This document shows, in pieces, positions 1-9,016 of a stretch of 64,000 nt of DNA; position 1 is the stretch's first letter; the number at the start of each line of letters is the position of its first letter. The position numbers and the translations under genes are program-made. The notes beneath the pieces are model-generated. The model did no database searches, was not told where the DNA came from, and saw nothing but the letters and a program-made list of their open reading frames with translations. This DNA comes from Deltaproteobacteria bacterium (GTDB taxonomy: Bacteria; Myxococcota_A; Polyangia; Polyangiales; JADJMO01), in assembly GCA_025363655.1 (NCBI GenBank), contig JANYDK010000084.1:1-64000 (forward strand), read 5' to 3'.

Positions 1-69
1 GCGGAGATGAGAACGACGAACGTGGAAGGGGCGAGGCTCGCGCGAGCGGGATTCACGCAGTCACCCCAT

Positions 70-1062
70 TCACCAGGCGTACGCCTCGGGAGCCGTGCCG
101 CCGGGGCCGGGAAAAATTTCGTCGAGCTTCTTCAAGACGCCCTCTTCGAGCTTCACCGCGCAGGCGCGAAGATTCCCCTCGAACTGCTCCATCGTACGCG
201 GCCCGACGATCGGTGAGGTGACGCCCGGCTGGTGGAGCAGCCACGCGAGCGCGACCTCTCCCGGCTCTTGCTCGATCTCGGCGCAGAGCTTCTCGTACGC
301 CTCGAGCTTGCTGCGGTTCTTCTCGATGCGCGCCTGTACGACCGGTCCTGCGCGACGTCCGCCGTCGGTCTTCTTCAAGATGCCGCCGAGCATGCCGCCG
401 CCGAGCGGGCTCCACGGAAGGAGGCCGAGGCCGTAGTGACGACACGCCGGCAAGACCTCGAGCTCGAGGGTGCGCGCGGCGAGGTGATAGAGGCTCTGCT
501 CGGAGACGAGGCCGAGGAAGTGCCTTTGCTTGGCGAGCTCGCTCGCCTGCGTGATGTGCCAGCCTGCGAAGTTCGAGCTGCCGACGTAGATGACCTTGCC
601 GTCACGAACGAGCCGCTCCATCGCCTCCCAAATCTCGTCCCAGCTCGTCGTGCGATCGACGTGGTGCATTTGGTAGAGGTCGATGTGATCGGTCTGGAGA
701 CGGCGGAGGCTGTCTTCGCAGGCGCGGCGAATGTGATGGGCGGAGAGCCGCGAGCCGTTCGGCCCTTCGTACATCCCGCCGAAGACCTTGGTCGCGAGGA
801 CGACCTTCTCGCGTCGCCCGCCGCCTTGGGCCAGCCATCGCCCGACGATTTGCTCGGTGAGGCCCAACTTCGGCAGAATTCCCCAGTCGGCGAACTTCTG
901 CCCGTAGACGTTGGCGGTGTCGAAGAAGTTGATCCCGGCGTCGATCGCGCGATCCATGATCGCGAACGAATCGGGCTCGGTCGTCTCCGGACCGAAATTC
1001 ATGGTGCCGAGACAGAGCCGACTGACGCGCACACCGGCGCGCCCGAGTTGAACGTGATCCAT
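70..1062 (-). CDS. aldo/keto reductase
   Basis: A 330-residue NADPH-dependent oxidoreductase of the aldo/keto reductase superfamily (YajO/Tas/YghZ-like branch), a cytoplasmic TIM-barrel enzyme that reduces aldehydes or ketones. The tetrad is visible: Asp48 in NFFDTANVYG, Tyr53 in the same motif, Lys92 in LATKVFGG and His133 in LYQMHH. The start MDHVQLGRAGVRVSRLCLGT matches the usual N-terminus of the family, and a purine-rich GGAGG lies about 12 nt upstream. It is a single gene reading away from the window centre, about 100 nt from the end of bamA on the same strand. The substrate cannot be told from sequence. The first 69 bases of the window hold nothing recognisable. Confidence 0.93.
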   Translation of the reverse strand: MDHVQLGRAGVRVSRLCLGTMNFGPETTEPDSFAIMDRAIDAGINFFDTANVYGQKFADWGILPKLGLTEQIVGRWLAQGGGRREKVVLATKVFGGMYEGPNGSRLSAHHIRRACEDSLRRLQTDHIDLYQMHHVDRTTSWDEIWEAMERLVRDGKVIYVGSSNFAGWHITQASELAKQRHFLGLVSEQSLYHLAARTLELEVLPACRHYGLGLLPWSPLGGGMLGGILKKTDGGRRAGPVVQARIEKNRSKLEAYEKLCAEIEQEPGEVALAWLLHQPGVTSPIVGPRTMEQFEGNLRACAVKLEEGVLKKLDEIFPGPGGTAPEAYAW

Positions 1063-1159
1063 GGGGTTGAGCCTCCGCGGTTGGAGAGTGGGAGCCTACA
1101 GCGATGCCCGGCCCGTGCGCTTGGTCGCAGCGCCCCGGCGACGGCCGGAGAGGAGACTG

Positions 1160-3859
1160 TCAGAAGAAGTTGCCGATGGTGAACTCGAAGACGCTCGAAT
1201 CTTCGTAGGCCAGCGGGCGGAACGGGAAGCCCCACTCGAAGCGGAGGGGGCCGAGCGGGGAGAACCAGCGGACGCCGAAGCCGTAGCTGGTGCGAAGGCC
1301 GCCGTTTTGCGAGAAGACGTCGGGGATGATGTTGCGGCTGCAGGGGTCGGTCGACTTGCTGAGCGCGTTGCCGGCCACCGAGCAGTAGTTCGCTTCGGTG
1401 TTGAACGTGTTGCCGGCGTCCATGAAGAGCACGCCGCGGATGCCGACCTTGTCGAGGATGGGGAACTCCATCTCGAGGTTGGTATAGAACTGCATGTTGC
1501 CGCCGATGTTGGCGCCGTTGGGGAAGAGCCCGGCGTTCGGATCGGTCGAGGCGTTGAGCGGAAGGCGCGGGCCGAGCGAGCGGAGGCGGAAGCCACGCAC
1601 GTCGAAGATGCCGCCGAGGAAGAAGCGCGCGAAGATCGGCACGCCCTGCGAACCAGGGCTCGAGACGTGGCCGAACTCGCTGTTGAGCTTGAGGACGAAG
1701 CCTTCGCCGAGCGGATAGTAGAAGCGGCCGGTGAGGCGGTGACGCAGGTAGCTTGTCTGCGAGAAGAACGCCGGATCGGCGAGCTCGGTGGAGCCCTGGA
1801 GGAAGACGCCGCTCGTCGGGAAGAGGCGGTTGTCGCGCGTGTCGTAGACGAGCGCTCCGCGGAGCGAGCTGGTGAAGCCGTCGAGGAAGAGGTTGGCGAG
1901 CGGCAGGCGCTGGAAGTAGGTGACCGCAGCGCTGGTGCCGAGGAAGGTACCGCCCGACGAGTTGCTGACCGAGACCTTCTCCGCCGTGTAGGTCGCGTTG
2001 GCGCGCAGCCACGGGTGAATGATCGGATAGCCGAAGGTGACCGCGCCGCCGAGCGAGCTCTGCTTGAACGTGTCGTAGATGCGGAGCTGGTCGTAGAGGT
2101 TGAGCGACGCCGACCAGTCGCTGTCGAAGAGGTAGGGCTCGAAGAAGGTGACATTGACGAGCTGGCGAAGGCCGGAGACCTGCGCTTGCAACGTCAGCGA
2201 CTGGCCGCGGCCGAAGAGGTTCGCCTGCTGCACCTGCGCGGTGGCGATGAACGACTCGATGGAGGAGAAGCCGGCGCCGACCTGGAACGTGCCCGTCGGC
2301 CTCTCGGCGACCTCGTAGTAGATGTTGACGGTGTCGGGGGCCTGCGCGCGTTCGCTCGAGAAGTCGACGCGCTCGAAGTAGCCGAGGGCGAGGATGCGGC
2401 GACGCGACTCGTCGAGGCCGGTCTCGCTGTAGAGCTGACCTTCGAACACGGTCATCTCGCGGCGGAGGACTTTGTCCGAGGTCTTGGTGTTGCCGCGGAT
2501 CTCGATGCGCCCGATGTGGACGAGCGGGCCGCGCTTGATCGGCACCGTGATGGAGACTTCGCGCTTCTCGTAGTCGAGCTGCGTGAGCGGATCGGCCTCG
2601 ACGTTGGCGTAGCCGGCGTCCTTGTAGAGCGTCTTGACGGTGGCGAGGTCTTTGACGAGGAGCGCGCGGTTGAAGATGTCGCCGGCCTTCATGCCGATGA
2701 GGGCATGGAGCTTCTTGCGACCACCGACGGGCTCGATGTCGTTGCCGAGCTCGTCGCGCTCGATGATCTCGAGCTTCTTGACGGTGAACTGCGGCCCTTC
2801 CTCGATGAGGATGGAGACCTCGATGCCTTCGCGATCGGGGGTCAGCATCACGCGCGGCGTGTTGATGGCGATCGCGAGGTAGCCGCGGTCGCTGTAGAGC
2901 GCCTGCAGCATCAGGATGTCGCGCTCGAAGACGTCTTTGCGGTACGTCGCGCCGCTGCCGAAGCCGAGGAAGCCGCCCTGCGCCGAGAGCATGACCGCGC
3001 GCAGCTCTTCGTCGGGGATGTGATAGTTGCCGACGAAGGTGATGTTCTTGATCGTCACCTCCTGGCCTTCGACGATGACGAATTTGACCGTCGCCTCGTT
3101 GTCTTTGAGGGGGACGATTTCGCTGGTGACGGTGGCGAGGAAGTAGCCCTTTTCGGCGTACTTATCCTTGATTTTCTGGACGCTGCGGCGAACGGCCGGC
3201 GTCGAGAGCACCGTGTTCTCTTTGATTTCGATCTCTTCGCGGAGCTTCTCGGTGTCGAAGGCGCTGTTGCCCTCGAAGACCACGTTCTTCACGTTCGGTC
3301 GCTCGCGGACGAGGAAGCGGAGATCGATGGTGCCGTCGTCGTTGGGGGTGAGATCGACCTCGACGTCGTCGAAGAGGCCCGAGCCCCAGAGCTCGCGGAC
3401 GTCGTGGGAGAGCTCGACGGGCGAGAACTTCGAGCCGGCCTTGAGGCGGAGGTAGTCGAGGATGCGCTCGGCAGCAACGCGCGCGTTGCCGTCGACTTCG
3501 ATCGTGCGAATCGTCTTGCCTTCGGACTCTTCCGCGACCGACTTCGGGAGCTCGGGGAGCTTTTCGACGATGGGGGCGGCGCTGCCGGCTCCCGAAGCGC
3601 TACCTGAGGCCGAGGCGCTGGGGGCGAGTCCGGCCGACGTCGAACCCGCAGCGCTGGCGCTCGAGGATGCGGAGCCCGAGACGGACGCCGAGGCCGAGGC
3701 CGCGCCGGGGCCGACTTGCGCAGCGACACGCGACGAGCCGAAGAAGAGCGCGCCGAGGACGAGGAACGCGATCCATAGCGGCACCGCGCGGAGCAGCGTG
3801 CGCGGGCTCCTTCTTCGTGGTCCCCCAGGGAGTCGGGCGGGCTCTCGGGGGATGTCCAT
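1160..3859 (-). CDS. bamA: outer-membrane assembly factor BamA (Omp85 family)
   Basis: Central subunit of the BAM complex, which folds and inserts beta-barrel proteins into the outer membrane. From the ATG at 3859 it is 899 residues. An N-terminal basic stretch and hydrophobic segment (LWIAFLVLGALFF) act as signal sequence. A low-complexity Ser/Ala/Gly linker of about 50 residues follows, then five POTRA repeats (roughly residues 85-500; e.g. IRTIEVDGNARV, VKNVVFEGNSAF, IKNITFVGNYHI), then the 16-strand barrel with the conserved loop-6 region (GGIFDVRGFRLRSLGP) and a C-terminal Phe (TIGNFF), the usual barrel-recognition signal. An in-frame ATG at 3928 would add 23 residues; neither start has a clear ribosome site. 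The Ser/Ala linker before POTRA1 is unusual for the family. Confidence 0.95.
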   Translation of the reverse strand: MDIPREPARLPGGPRRRSPRTLLRAVPLWIAFLVLGALFFGSSRVAAQVGPGAASASASVSGSASSSASAAGSTSAGLAPSASASGSASGAGSAAPIVEKLPELPKSVAEESEGKTIRTIEVDGNARVAAERILDYLRLKAGSKFSPVELSHDVRELWGSGLFDDVEVDLTPNDDGTIDLRFLVRERPNVKNVVFEGNSAFDTEKLREEIEIKENTVLSTPAVRRSVQKIKDKYAEKGYFLATVTSEIVPLKDNEATVKFVIVEGQEVTIKNITFVGNYHIPDEELRAVMLSAQGGFLGFGSGATYRKDVFERDILMLQALYSDRGYLAIAINTPRVMLTPDREGIEVSILIEEGPQFTVKKLEIIERDELGNDIEPVGGRKKLHALIGMKAGDIFNRALLVKDLATVKTLYKDAGYANVEADPLTQLDYEKREVSITVPIKRGPLVHIGRIEIRGNTKTSDKVLRREMTVFEGQLYSETGLDESRRRILALGYFERVDFSSERAQAPDTVNIYYEVAERPTGTFQVGAGFSSIESFIATAQVQQANLFGRGQSLTLQAQVSGLRQLVNVTFFEPYLFDSDWSASLNLYDQLRIYDTFKQSSLGGAVTFGYPIIHPWLRANATYTAEKVSVSNSSGGTFLGTSAAVTYFQRLPLANLFLDGFTSSLRGALVYDTRDNRLFPTSGVFLQGSTELADPAFFSQTSYLRHRLTGRFYYPLGEGFVLKLNSEFGHVSSPGSQGVPIFARFFLGGIFDVRGFRLRSLGPRLPLNASTDPNAGLFPNGANIGGNMQFYTNLEMEFPILDKVGIRGVLFMDAGNTFNTEANYCSVAGNALSKSTDPCSRNIIPDVFSQNGGLRTSYGFGVRWFSPLGPLRFEWGFPFRPLAYEDSSVFEFTIGNFF

Positions 3860-4183
3860 CGGGGAGGCGGAAGACCAGGAAGGGGGGGTGGGGCGGGGTG
3901 GTACCCGCGAGAACCGGTGCAGCCGCATAAGACGGAGCCGGGACGGGGGTCAACCACGACTCGACGAACGCATGACGAACGCATGTGCAGCCGCGCGTTT
4001 CGTCGCCTCGTTCGACCGAATGCACCCGCGTGAGCGGTATGTAGGTGGACGGTCGTGCGTGCGGTACACCTGCCCATCTCCGCGGCGGGCGGATTCCTTG
4101 TGATCTACGAGGAGCCACAAAAAATGGGCATGGACGAAGAAGGCGTCACCCCATAGAACCAAGGGCTCACGTACACTGAACGG
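3860..4183. other. intergenic gap between divergent bamA and HEAT gene
   Basis: About 320 bp between divergently transcribed genes. It holds a short direct repeat (CGAACGCATG at 3964-3973 and 3974-3983 with one or two differences) and a possible promoter at its right end. No tRNA, conserved small RNA or convincing coding frame was seen apart from the short leader frame listed next to it. Confidence 0.4.
4172..4177 (+). promoter_or_regulatory. TACACT, possible -10 element
   Basis: TACACT stands 6 nt before a GTG codon at 4184 that opens a 21-codon frame. It matches the TANNNT-before-start arrangement seen at other genes in this window. No -35 match was found. Confidence 0.35.
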
Positions 4184-4249
4184 GTGATCTTCGCCGCCCT
4201 CGAAGATCGTCGCCACGATCGCCGAGCCCTCGCTCGACGGGAGAAGTGA
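4184..4249 (+). CDS. possible 21-codon leader peptide
   Basis: GTG-initiated frame of 21 codons (MIFAALEDRRHDRRALARRE then K) whose stop TGA overlaps the ATG of the next gene as TGATG at 4247-4251, a classical coupling arrangement. The GTG sits 6 nt after a TACACT hexamer, so it may be a leaderless start. The peptide is Arg-rich and resembles nothing known. It may be chance; the overlap and the upstream hexamer are the only evidence. Confidence 0.25.
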   Translation: MIFAALEDRRHDRRALARREK

Positions 4250-5142
4250 TGCAGTTTCGTCGTCTCTTCCACGCCGCCATCGCCGCGACGCTGCTGACCG
4301 TCGCGGCGCCGCGTGTGGGCACGGGCGCGGGGACCGACATCGACAAGGCGGCGAAGATCCTCGCCGGAAGCGACGACTATCGGCTGCGCCTCGGTGCCGC
4401 GTTGACGTTGGGCAATACGGGCGATTCCAAGGCGCGCAAGCCGCTCGAGGCCGCGCTCGAAGATCCGCATCCGAGCGTGCGACAGGCTGCCGCGTCGGCC
4501 CTCGCCAAGCTGGGCGATGCGCTCGCGATCCCCGCGCTCGAGCAGGTCGCGAAGAAAGAGCCGAACGTCCCGACCAAGGCGGCGATGAACAAAGCCATCG
4601 CCGATTTGAAGGCCAACGGCGTCGCTGGCGGGACGACCGCTGGCCCGACGACCTCGACGGTGGGCGTCGGCGGCGCTCCAAACTGGGCGACGACGAAGTA
4701 CCTCGTGAAGCTCGGCAAAATGGCGAACACGACCGGCGTGCGCGGCGAGGCGCTGGCAGGCGTTCTCCGGGCCTCGGCCATCGGTAAATTCGGCAGCCTC
4801 GCGGGCGTCTACGTCCTCCCCGACGACTCCTCGGCGACGTCGATCATGGCCACCGCGAAGGAGAAGGGCCTCCCCATCCTCGGCGTCGACGCCAACGTCG
4901 CGGCCCTCGATCAAGGCACTTTTGCAGGCGATTTGAAGGTGCAGGCAAAGGTGGCGTTTGCCATCACCAAGCTCGCGGTGGTGAAGGCGTCGATCGAGGG
5001 CAACGCCTCGAGCATCGGTTCGCCGAGCGCGTCGAAGAACCCGGCGGTGCTCGCCAAGCTGCAAGACATGGCCGTCGACGGCGCGGTGACGAGTGCGATG
5101 GGCAAGGCGCCGACGGCCTTCAAGGCCGCAGCCGGGCCCTGA
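4249..5142 (+). CDS. exported HEAT-repeat protein
   Basis: A 297-residue protein with an N-terminal signal sequence (FHAAIAATLLTVAAP) followed by two HEAT/PBS-lyase type repeats at about residues 40-110 (LGAALTLGNTGDSKARKPLE, PSVRQAAASALAKLGD). HEAT repeats form helical solenoids that bind proteins; the partner is unknown. The C-terminal 170 residues match no family I recognise. The ATG at 4249 is preferred over the GTG at 4246 because GGGAGAAG precedes it and because it overlaps a short upstream frame. It is probably periplasmic. Two other HEAT proteins lie in the window (21198-23654, 30879-32975), but the three do not look like recent copies. Confidence 0.8.
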   Translation: MQFRRLFHAAIAATLLTVAAPRVGTGAGTDIDKAAKILAGSDDYRLRLGAALTLGNTGDSKARKPLEAALEDPHPSVRQAAASALAKLGDALAIPALEQVAKKEPNVPTKAAMNKAIADLKANGVAGGTTAGPTTSTVGVGGAPNWATTKYLVKLGKMANTTGVRGEALAGVLRASAIGKFGSLAGVYVLPDDSSATSIMATAKEKGLPILGVDANVAALDQGTFAGDLKVQAKVAFAITKLAVVKASIEGNASSIGSPSASKNPAVLAKLQDMAVDGAVTSAMGKAPTAFKAAAGP

Positions 5143-5183
5143 AGTCTCGTCAGGCTTCTAGCGCAGCGGTATGGGCGCGACGG

Positions 5184-6245
5184 ATGTCGCTTCGCGTTCT
5201 CTTGCTCGGCACGCCGCTCGATGCGCGGACGCGGCTCGATGGCTCGCGGCGCGCGATCGTCGATCTCGCGCGAGGGCTCGTCGAGACGCAGGTGGCGCGG
5301 CCGACGATTTTGGTGCGGCCCGGCGCCATCGTGCCCGCGGGGTGCGATGCGCTGACGGTGCGCGGCGGGCCCCTGGAAATCTTCGCCGCTGCGGCGCGTG
5401 GGCGCTTCGACGTCGTGCACGCGATCTTCGCGCCTCGGATGCGGACCGCGCTCGCGCTCGCGGCGCTCCGCCGTTGGACCGGCGTCAAGGTGGTGCAGAC
5501 GCTCGCCTCGGTGGGGCTTCCGAGACGGGTTTTTTCGCCGATCCGCGCGCCGATCGCTTCGCGGATCGATGGGAGCGTCGACGTCCTGGTGGCGACCTCG
5601 CAGGCGCGGTTGCGTGAGCTCGAGGGTCGAGGAGCGCGCGCGATCTACCTGCCGATGCCGTTCGCCGCCGACGAGCTCGCCGAGGTGAAGCTTCCAGAAG
5701 GCGCCCACGGCGGGACAGCGCCGTCGCTTCTCTTCGTCGGCGACTACGAGCTCGGAGGTGCGCTCGAGCCGACGCTGGAGGCCTTCGCGACGATGGCGTC
5801 GCCGCTCGGGGTGCGGCCGACGTTGCTCGTGGCGGCGCGGACGAAGACGCCGGAGAGCGCGCGCATCGCTCGTCGTCTGGAGAAAATCGCGGGCGTGAGG
5901 GTGCTCGGCGAGCTTCCCTCGCTCTTGCCCTGGATCGCGGCCTCGCGTGCGGTGCTGCTGCCGGCGACCGATACGCGCGCGAAGCTCGATCATCCGCGGG
6001 CGCTGCTCGAGGCGATCGCGCTCGGCACGCGGATCGTCGTCGGTCCGGCGCCCTCGCTCGCGGAGCTGGTGAGCGATCCGTCGCTCGGCGAGGTCACCCG
6101 CGAGGTCGCGTCGTTGCGTGCAGCGATGGAGCACGCGTTGATCGCCGAGCCAGTGCGGCCGATGGCCCGGATGGCGTTGCTCGAGCTTCGGCGACCGACG
6201 GTCGTCGCGTTGCGCTACGGCGAGGTCTATCGCGGGCTCGTTTGA
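5184..6245 (+). CDS. GT-B fold glycosyltransferase (GT4-like)
   Basis: A 353-residue protein with the two-Rossmann layout of GT-B glycosyltransferases. It opens MSLRVLLLGTPLDARTR; RGRFDVVHAIFAP is the typical start of the acceptor-domain helix, and the donor half carries SLLFVGDYELGG, RVLGELPSLLPWIAASRAVL and HPRALLEAIALGTRIV, the equivalents of the GT4 motifs that bind the nucleotide sugar. The E-x7-E motif is degenerate, so the exact sugar and acceptor cannot be given. No signal or membrane segments are seen, so it probably acts at the cytoplasmic membrane face. It follows the HEAT gene by about 40 nt and stands apart from any polysaccharide cluster. Confidence 0.75.
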   Translation: MSLRVLLLGTPLDARTRLDGSRRAIVDLARGLVETQVARPTILVRPGAIVPAGCDALTVRGGPLEIFAAAARGRFDVVHAIFAPRMRTALALAALRRWTGVKVVQTLASVGLPRRVFSPIRAPIASRIDGSVDVLVATSQARLRELEGRGARAIYLPMPFAADELAEVKLPEGAHGGTAPSLLFVGDYELGGALEPTLEAFATMASPLGVRPTLLVAARTKTPESARIARRLEKIAGVRVLGELPSLLPWIAASRAVLLPATDTRAKLDHPRALLEAIALGTRIVVGPAPSLAELVSDPSLGEVTREVASLRAAMEHALIAEPVRPMARMALLELRRPTVVALRYGEVYRGLV

Positions 6246-6277
6246 TCGCGATGGATCGCGATGGACCGCGATCGATG
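6243..6277. repeat. GATCGCGATG short tandem repeat
   Basis: Three consecutive near-identical 10-mers (GATCGCGATG, GATCGCGATG, GACCGCGATC) directly follow the glycosyltransferase stop and precede the PilZ gene by about 90 nt. The unit is partly palindromic (GATCGCGATC). Function is unknown. Confidence 0.6.
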
Positions 6278-6367
6278 AGGCCGCCGAGGTTGCGCTCGAT
6301 TTCCCTCGGGAGATGCGTCGCCGCTGGACTCCTGCTACGAGCGGCGCGCGGCGCGAAACGAGAATCC

Positions 6368-7543
6368 ATGAATCACGCTGAACGCACCCGATCTCTGCAC
6401 GCGCGACTGCTCGCGCTGACGACGGCCGAGCTCGCCCCTCCGCACGTCGATCCGCACGTGGCGGCGTTGGCGGCGCTCGGGCTCGTCGATTTTGCCCGGA
6501 GCCCCGAGGGACAGGCGCGCTTCGCCGAGCTCGTGGCGCTCGATGGGTTCGACGGCGCCAAGCTAGACGAGCTGGCCATGTTGGCCGAGGCGCTCCTCGG
6601 CATCGTCGACGGTTTCGATCTCGCGCCTCGCGACCCGAAGCCGATCGCCGTGCCCGATGCGCTCGAGGCAGAGTGCCGCGCGCGTCGCACGCTCCTCGTC
6701 AATCTTCTCGTCGCGCTCAGCACCGAGCTGCCGGGCGTCTGGCGCATGCTCAAGCAAGTCGAGCTCTCGTTCGGGCCGCTCGATCTCGCCGTCGACTTAC
6801 GCGGTCTCGCTGCTGCCATCGAGACGAATCCAGCGGCGGCGCAAGCCGATGCGGTGGCGACGCAAGAGCTCATCGCCTCGACGCGCGCGCTCGCTAGGCG
6901 TCTCGAAGACGTGCTCTACGCCGCCGACACGCCCGAGCTGAAGCAATCGCGCAGCGCGCTCCATCGCATGTGGGCGCTCTTTCAAGCTGCGTATCGTGAG
7001 GTCGCCGACGTCGGGCGCGAGCTCTTCGCCGAGAGCGGCGAGGCGATCTTCCCCAACCTCGATGCCATCGCCGAGGTCTCGCGGACGGCGCGCCACGCGT
7101 CGTCGTCGGACGAGCCGGCGGCGATCATCGTCGAGCGAGGCATCCCCGCTTCTCGTCGCGGCGCCGCCTCCACGCGTCGTCGTTCGTCGCAGCGCATGGC
7201 CGCGGTTCGCCCCGACGCCGCGCTCGCCGTCGAGGTGGTGCTCGCTGCGCACAGCGAATCGAACCTCTGGCTCGGCTTCAGCCAAGATCTCGCGGAAGGC
7301 GGGATTTTCGTCGCCACCTACGAGATTCGATCGGTCGGTACGCGCGTCGACATGTCCGTCATGTTGCCGGGCGCAGACGAGCCGCTGCCGCTCCACGGCT
7401 ACGTTCATTGGGTGCGTCCTCCCTCCGCAGGCGACGACTTTGCGACCGGCATTGGCGTCCGCTTCGTCGAGCTCCCGGCGGCGACCGCCAAGCTCCTCCA
7501 GGCCTTCGCCGCCAAGCGCACGCCGATCTTCTACGACGACTGA
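6368..7543 (+). CDS. PilZ-domain protein, TIGR02266 type
   Basis: A 391-residue cytoplasmic protein. Residues about 1-275 are helical and unrecognised. Residues about 280-385 form a PilZ domain of the myxobacterial TIGR02266 type: LWLGFSQDLAEGGIFVATYE, VDMSVMLPGADEPLPLHGYV and GIGVRFVELPAATAKLLQAF are the characteristic strands. Many PilZ domains bind cyclic di-GMP through an RxxxR motif and a [D/N]xSxxG motif. Here the second appears as SQDLAEGG rather than the canonical form, and Arg/Ser-rich sequence (SRRGAASTRRRSSQR) precedes the domain, so binding is uncertain. The ATG at 6368 is chosen because sequence upstream in this frame is Arg-rich shadow coding. Confidence 0.8.
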   Translation: MNHAERTRSLHARLLALTTAELAPPHVDPHVAALAALGLVDFARSPEGQARFAELVALDGFDGAKLDELAMLAEALLGIVDGFDLAPRDPKPIAVPDALEAECRARRTLLVNLLVALSTELPGVWRMLKQVELSFGPLDLAVDLRGLAAAIETNPAAAQADAVATQELIASTRALARRLEDVLYAADTPELKQSRSALHRMWALFQAAYREVADVGRELFAESGEAIFPNLDAIAEVSRTARHASSSDEPAAIIVERGIPASRRGAASTRRRSSQRMAAVRPDAALAVEVVLAAHSESNLWLGFSQDLAEGGIFVATYEIRSVGTRVDMSVMLPGADEPLPLHGYVHWVRPPSAGDDFATGIGVRFVELPAATAKLLQAFAAKRTPIFYDD

Positions 7544-7552
7544 GCGCTGCTC

Positions 7553-8893
7553 CTACAGGACGCCGAGCGTCTGCAGGAGGGTGTAGAGGTCGCTCAGCTT
7601 CTCGCCGCTCAGCTCGTGGTGGAAGCGGACGAGATCGCCGTCGGTCTCGATTTTGTAGCCGTCGACCCATTTTCGGGCGATTGCGCCTTGCAAGCCGGTG
7701 AGGTGGCTCTCGATGAGCTTGCGCATCTTTTCGGCGTCTTCCTTCGCGTGCGCTTCGTCCTTCGCCTTGCCTTCGAGGTCGAGGATGGCGCCTTCGTCGG
7801 GGCGCGCGTGAATGGCGATTTCGACGTCGGTGAGATCTTCGGGGACGTCACTGAGGACGTTGCTCGGCTTGCGGATGTAGGCCGAGACGATCAGTGAGTC
7901 GTCGCCCTTGGGGAGGATTTGCTTGGCCGTCTTCTTCTGCTTCACCATCGCGTGGGCGATGGCGAGGCCCGGTTTCTCGCCGTCGGCCGGGGTGACGATG
8001 AGACCGGCGGGGATTTGGATGAAGACGCGGACGGCGCCGTCGACGGTGCCCTTGAGCGCGGGGACGTCGTCGTCGCCGACCCAGGAGGCGTCCTTCATGT
8101 CGCCAGCGATGGCCTTGAGCGCAAGCGTGATGTCGGCCTCGGACTTGGAGTGCGCGAGGATGACGGTGACGCGCGAGGTCTCGTAGAAGCGCGGGCCGTC
8201 GGCGAGGAGCGCGTCGAGATCGGTCACCGGATCGATGCCGGTGCCCTTGAAGAAGGGTTTCCACTGCTCGATGTTCGCAAATTTGGCGCCGAGAGCGCGG
8301 CCGATGGGGTGCGCGCGCAGGTGGTCGAAGCGGACGAAGACCTTGACGTTGACCTCGCCCTTGGTCGGTTTGAGCCCGACGAGACCGCCGGCGGCTTGGC
8401 TCGGATCCTTGACCTTCTTGTTGCTGCCGCCGTCGGCATCTTCGGCATCGCTCGAGCCGTCGCCCGCGTCGCCACCCGCGTCGCCGGCATCACGCAGCGG
8501 CGCATCGGGCGCGCTCGGCTGCGAATCGAAAGCATCGGACGCGTCTGCTTGTGCATCGAATACGTCGGGTCCAGCGTCCCCGTAGGCGCCGTTCGGGAGC
8601 ATTCCTCCGAACGTCCCTGGGCCGGTCGGCGCAGTTGCGGGTGGGTCGTCGCCTGGGTCGAGCTGGTCGAGATCGATGGGAATGACGGTGGGGTGATCGG
8701 AGTTGTCCTCTTTCCAGTGCACCGATGAGCCCACCCCGAGCAGCTTCAGGACGGCCGCGATGATCGCCGCCCAGGGCAGTGCGCTCGCGAGGTGGAGGAG
8801 AATCGACACCGGGACGAAGCGCACCAAGAAGTCGCGACCGAGCGGCCCGCGAGGGGCGACGACACGGGCAGCGGCAGCTTCGGTCGGGTGCAT
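7553..8893 (-). CDS. membrane-anchored protein of unknown function with Asp-rich linker
   Basis: A 446-residue protein with one membrane segment near the N-terminus (VRFVPVSILLHLASALPWAA, about residues 25-55), an acidic Asp/Ala/Gly-rich linker at about 100-165 and a globular C-terminal region of about 280 residues rich in alternating strands and helices. The N-terminal basic stretch before the single helix suggests an N-in, C-out anchor with the domain in the periplasm. The short TonB-like N-terminus recalls energy transducers, but there is no TonB C-terminal domain. No family is recognised. It is convergent with the PilZ gene and divergent from htrA. Confidence 0.75.
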   Translation of the reverse strand: MHPTEAAAARVVAPRGPLGRDFLVRFVPVSILLHLASALPWAAIIAAVLKLLGVGSSVHWKEDNSDHPTVIPIDLDQLDPGDDPPATAPTGPGTFGGMLPNGAYGDAGPDVFDAQADASDAFDSQPSAPDAPLRDAGDAGGDAGDGSSDAEDADGGSNKKVKDPSQAAGGLVGLKPTKGEVNVKVFVRFDHLRAHPIGRALGAKFANIEQWKPFFKGTGIDPVTDLDALLADGPRFYETSRVTVILAHSKSEADITLALKAIAGDMKDASWVGDDDVPALKGTVDGAVRVFIQIPAGLIVTPADGEKPGLAIAHAMVKQKKTAKQILPKGDDSLIVSAYIRKPSNVLSDVPEDLTDVEIAIHARPDEGAILDLEGKAKDEAHAKEDAEKMRKLIESHLTGLQGAIARKWVDGYKIETDGDLVRFHHELSGEKLSDLYTLLQTLGVL

Positions 8894-9016
8894 TTGCGGC
8901 GGGCTCGGGTGTCTAGATTCGGTCGCTGGTATGTAAGACGACCCAACGCCTCGAACGTTTTCCGGATTCTTGGCCTCGACGCGCGCCTGCGTAAAGCGAG
9001 GAGACGACCACGATCA

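Noticed and set aside
1061-3607. Long plus-strand open frame of 848 codons opposite bamA
   Set aside because: It is made of Glu/Asp/Arg/Ala-rich sequence with no domain, a typical antisense shadow of a GC-rich gene; bamA on the other strand has clear POTRA and barrel motifs.
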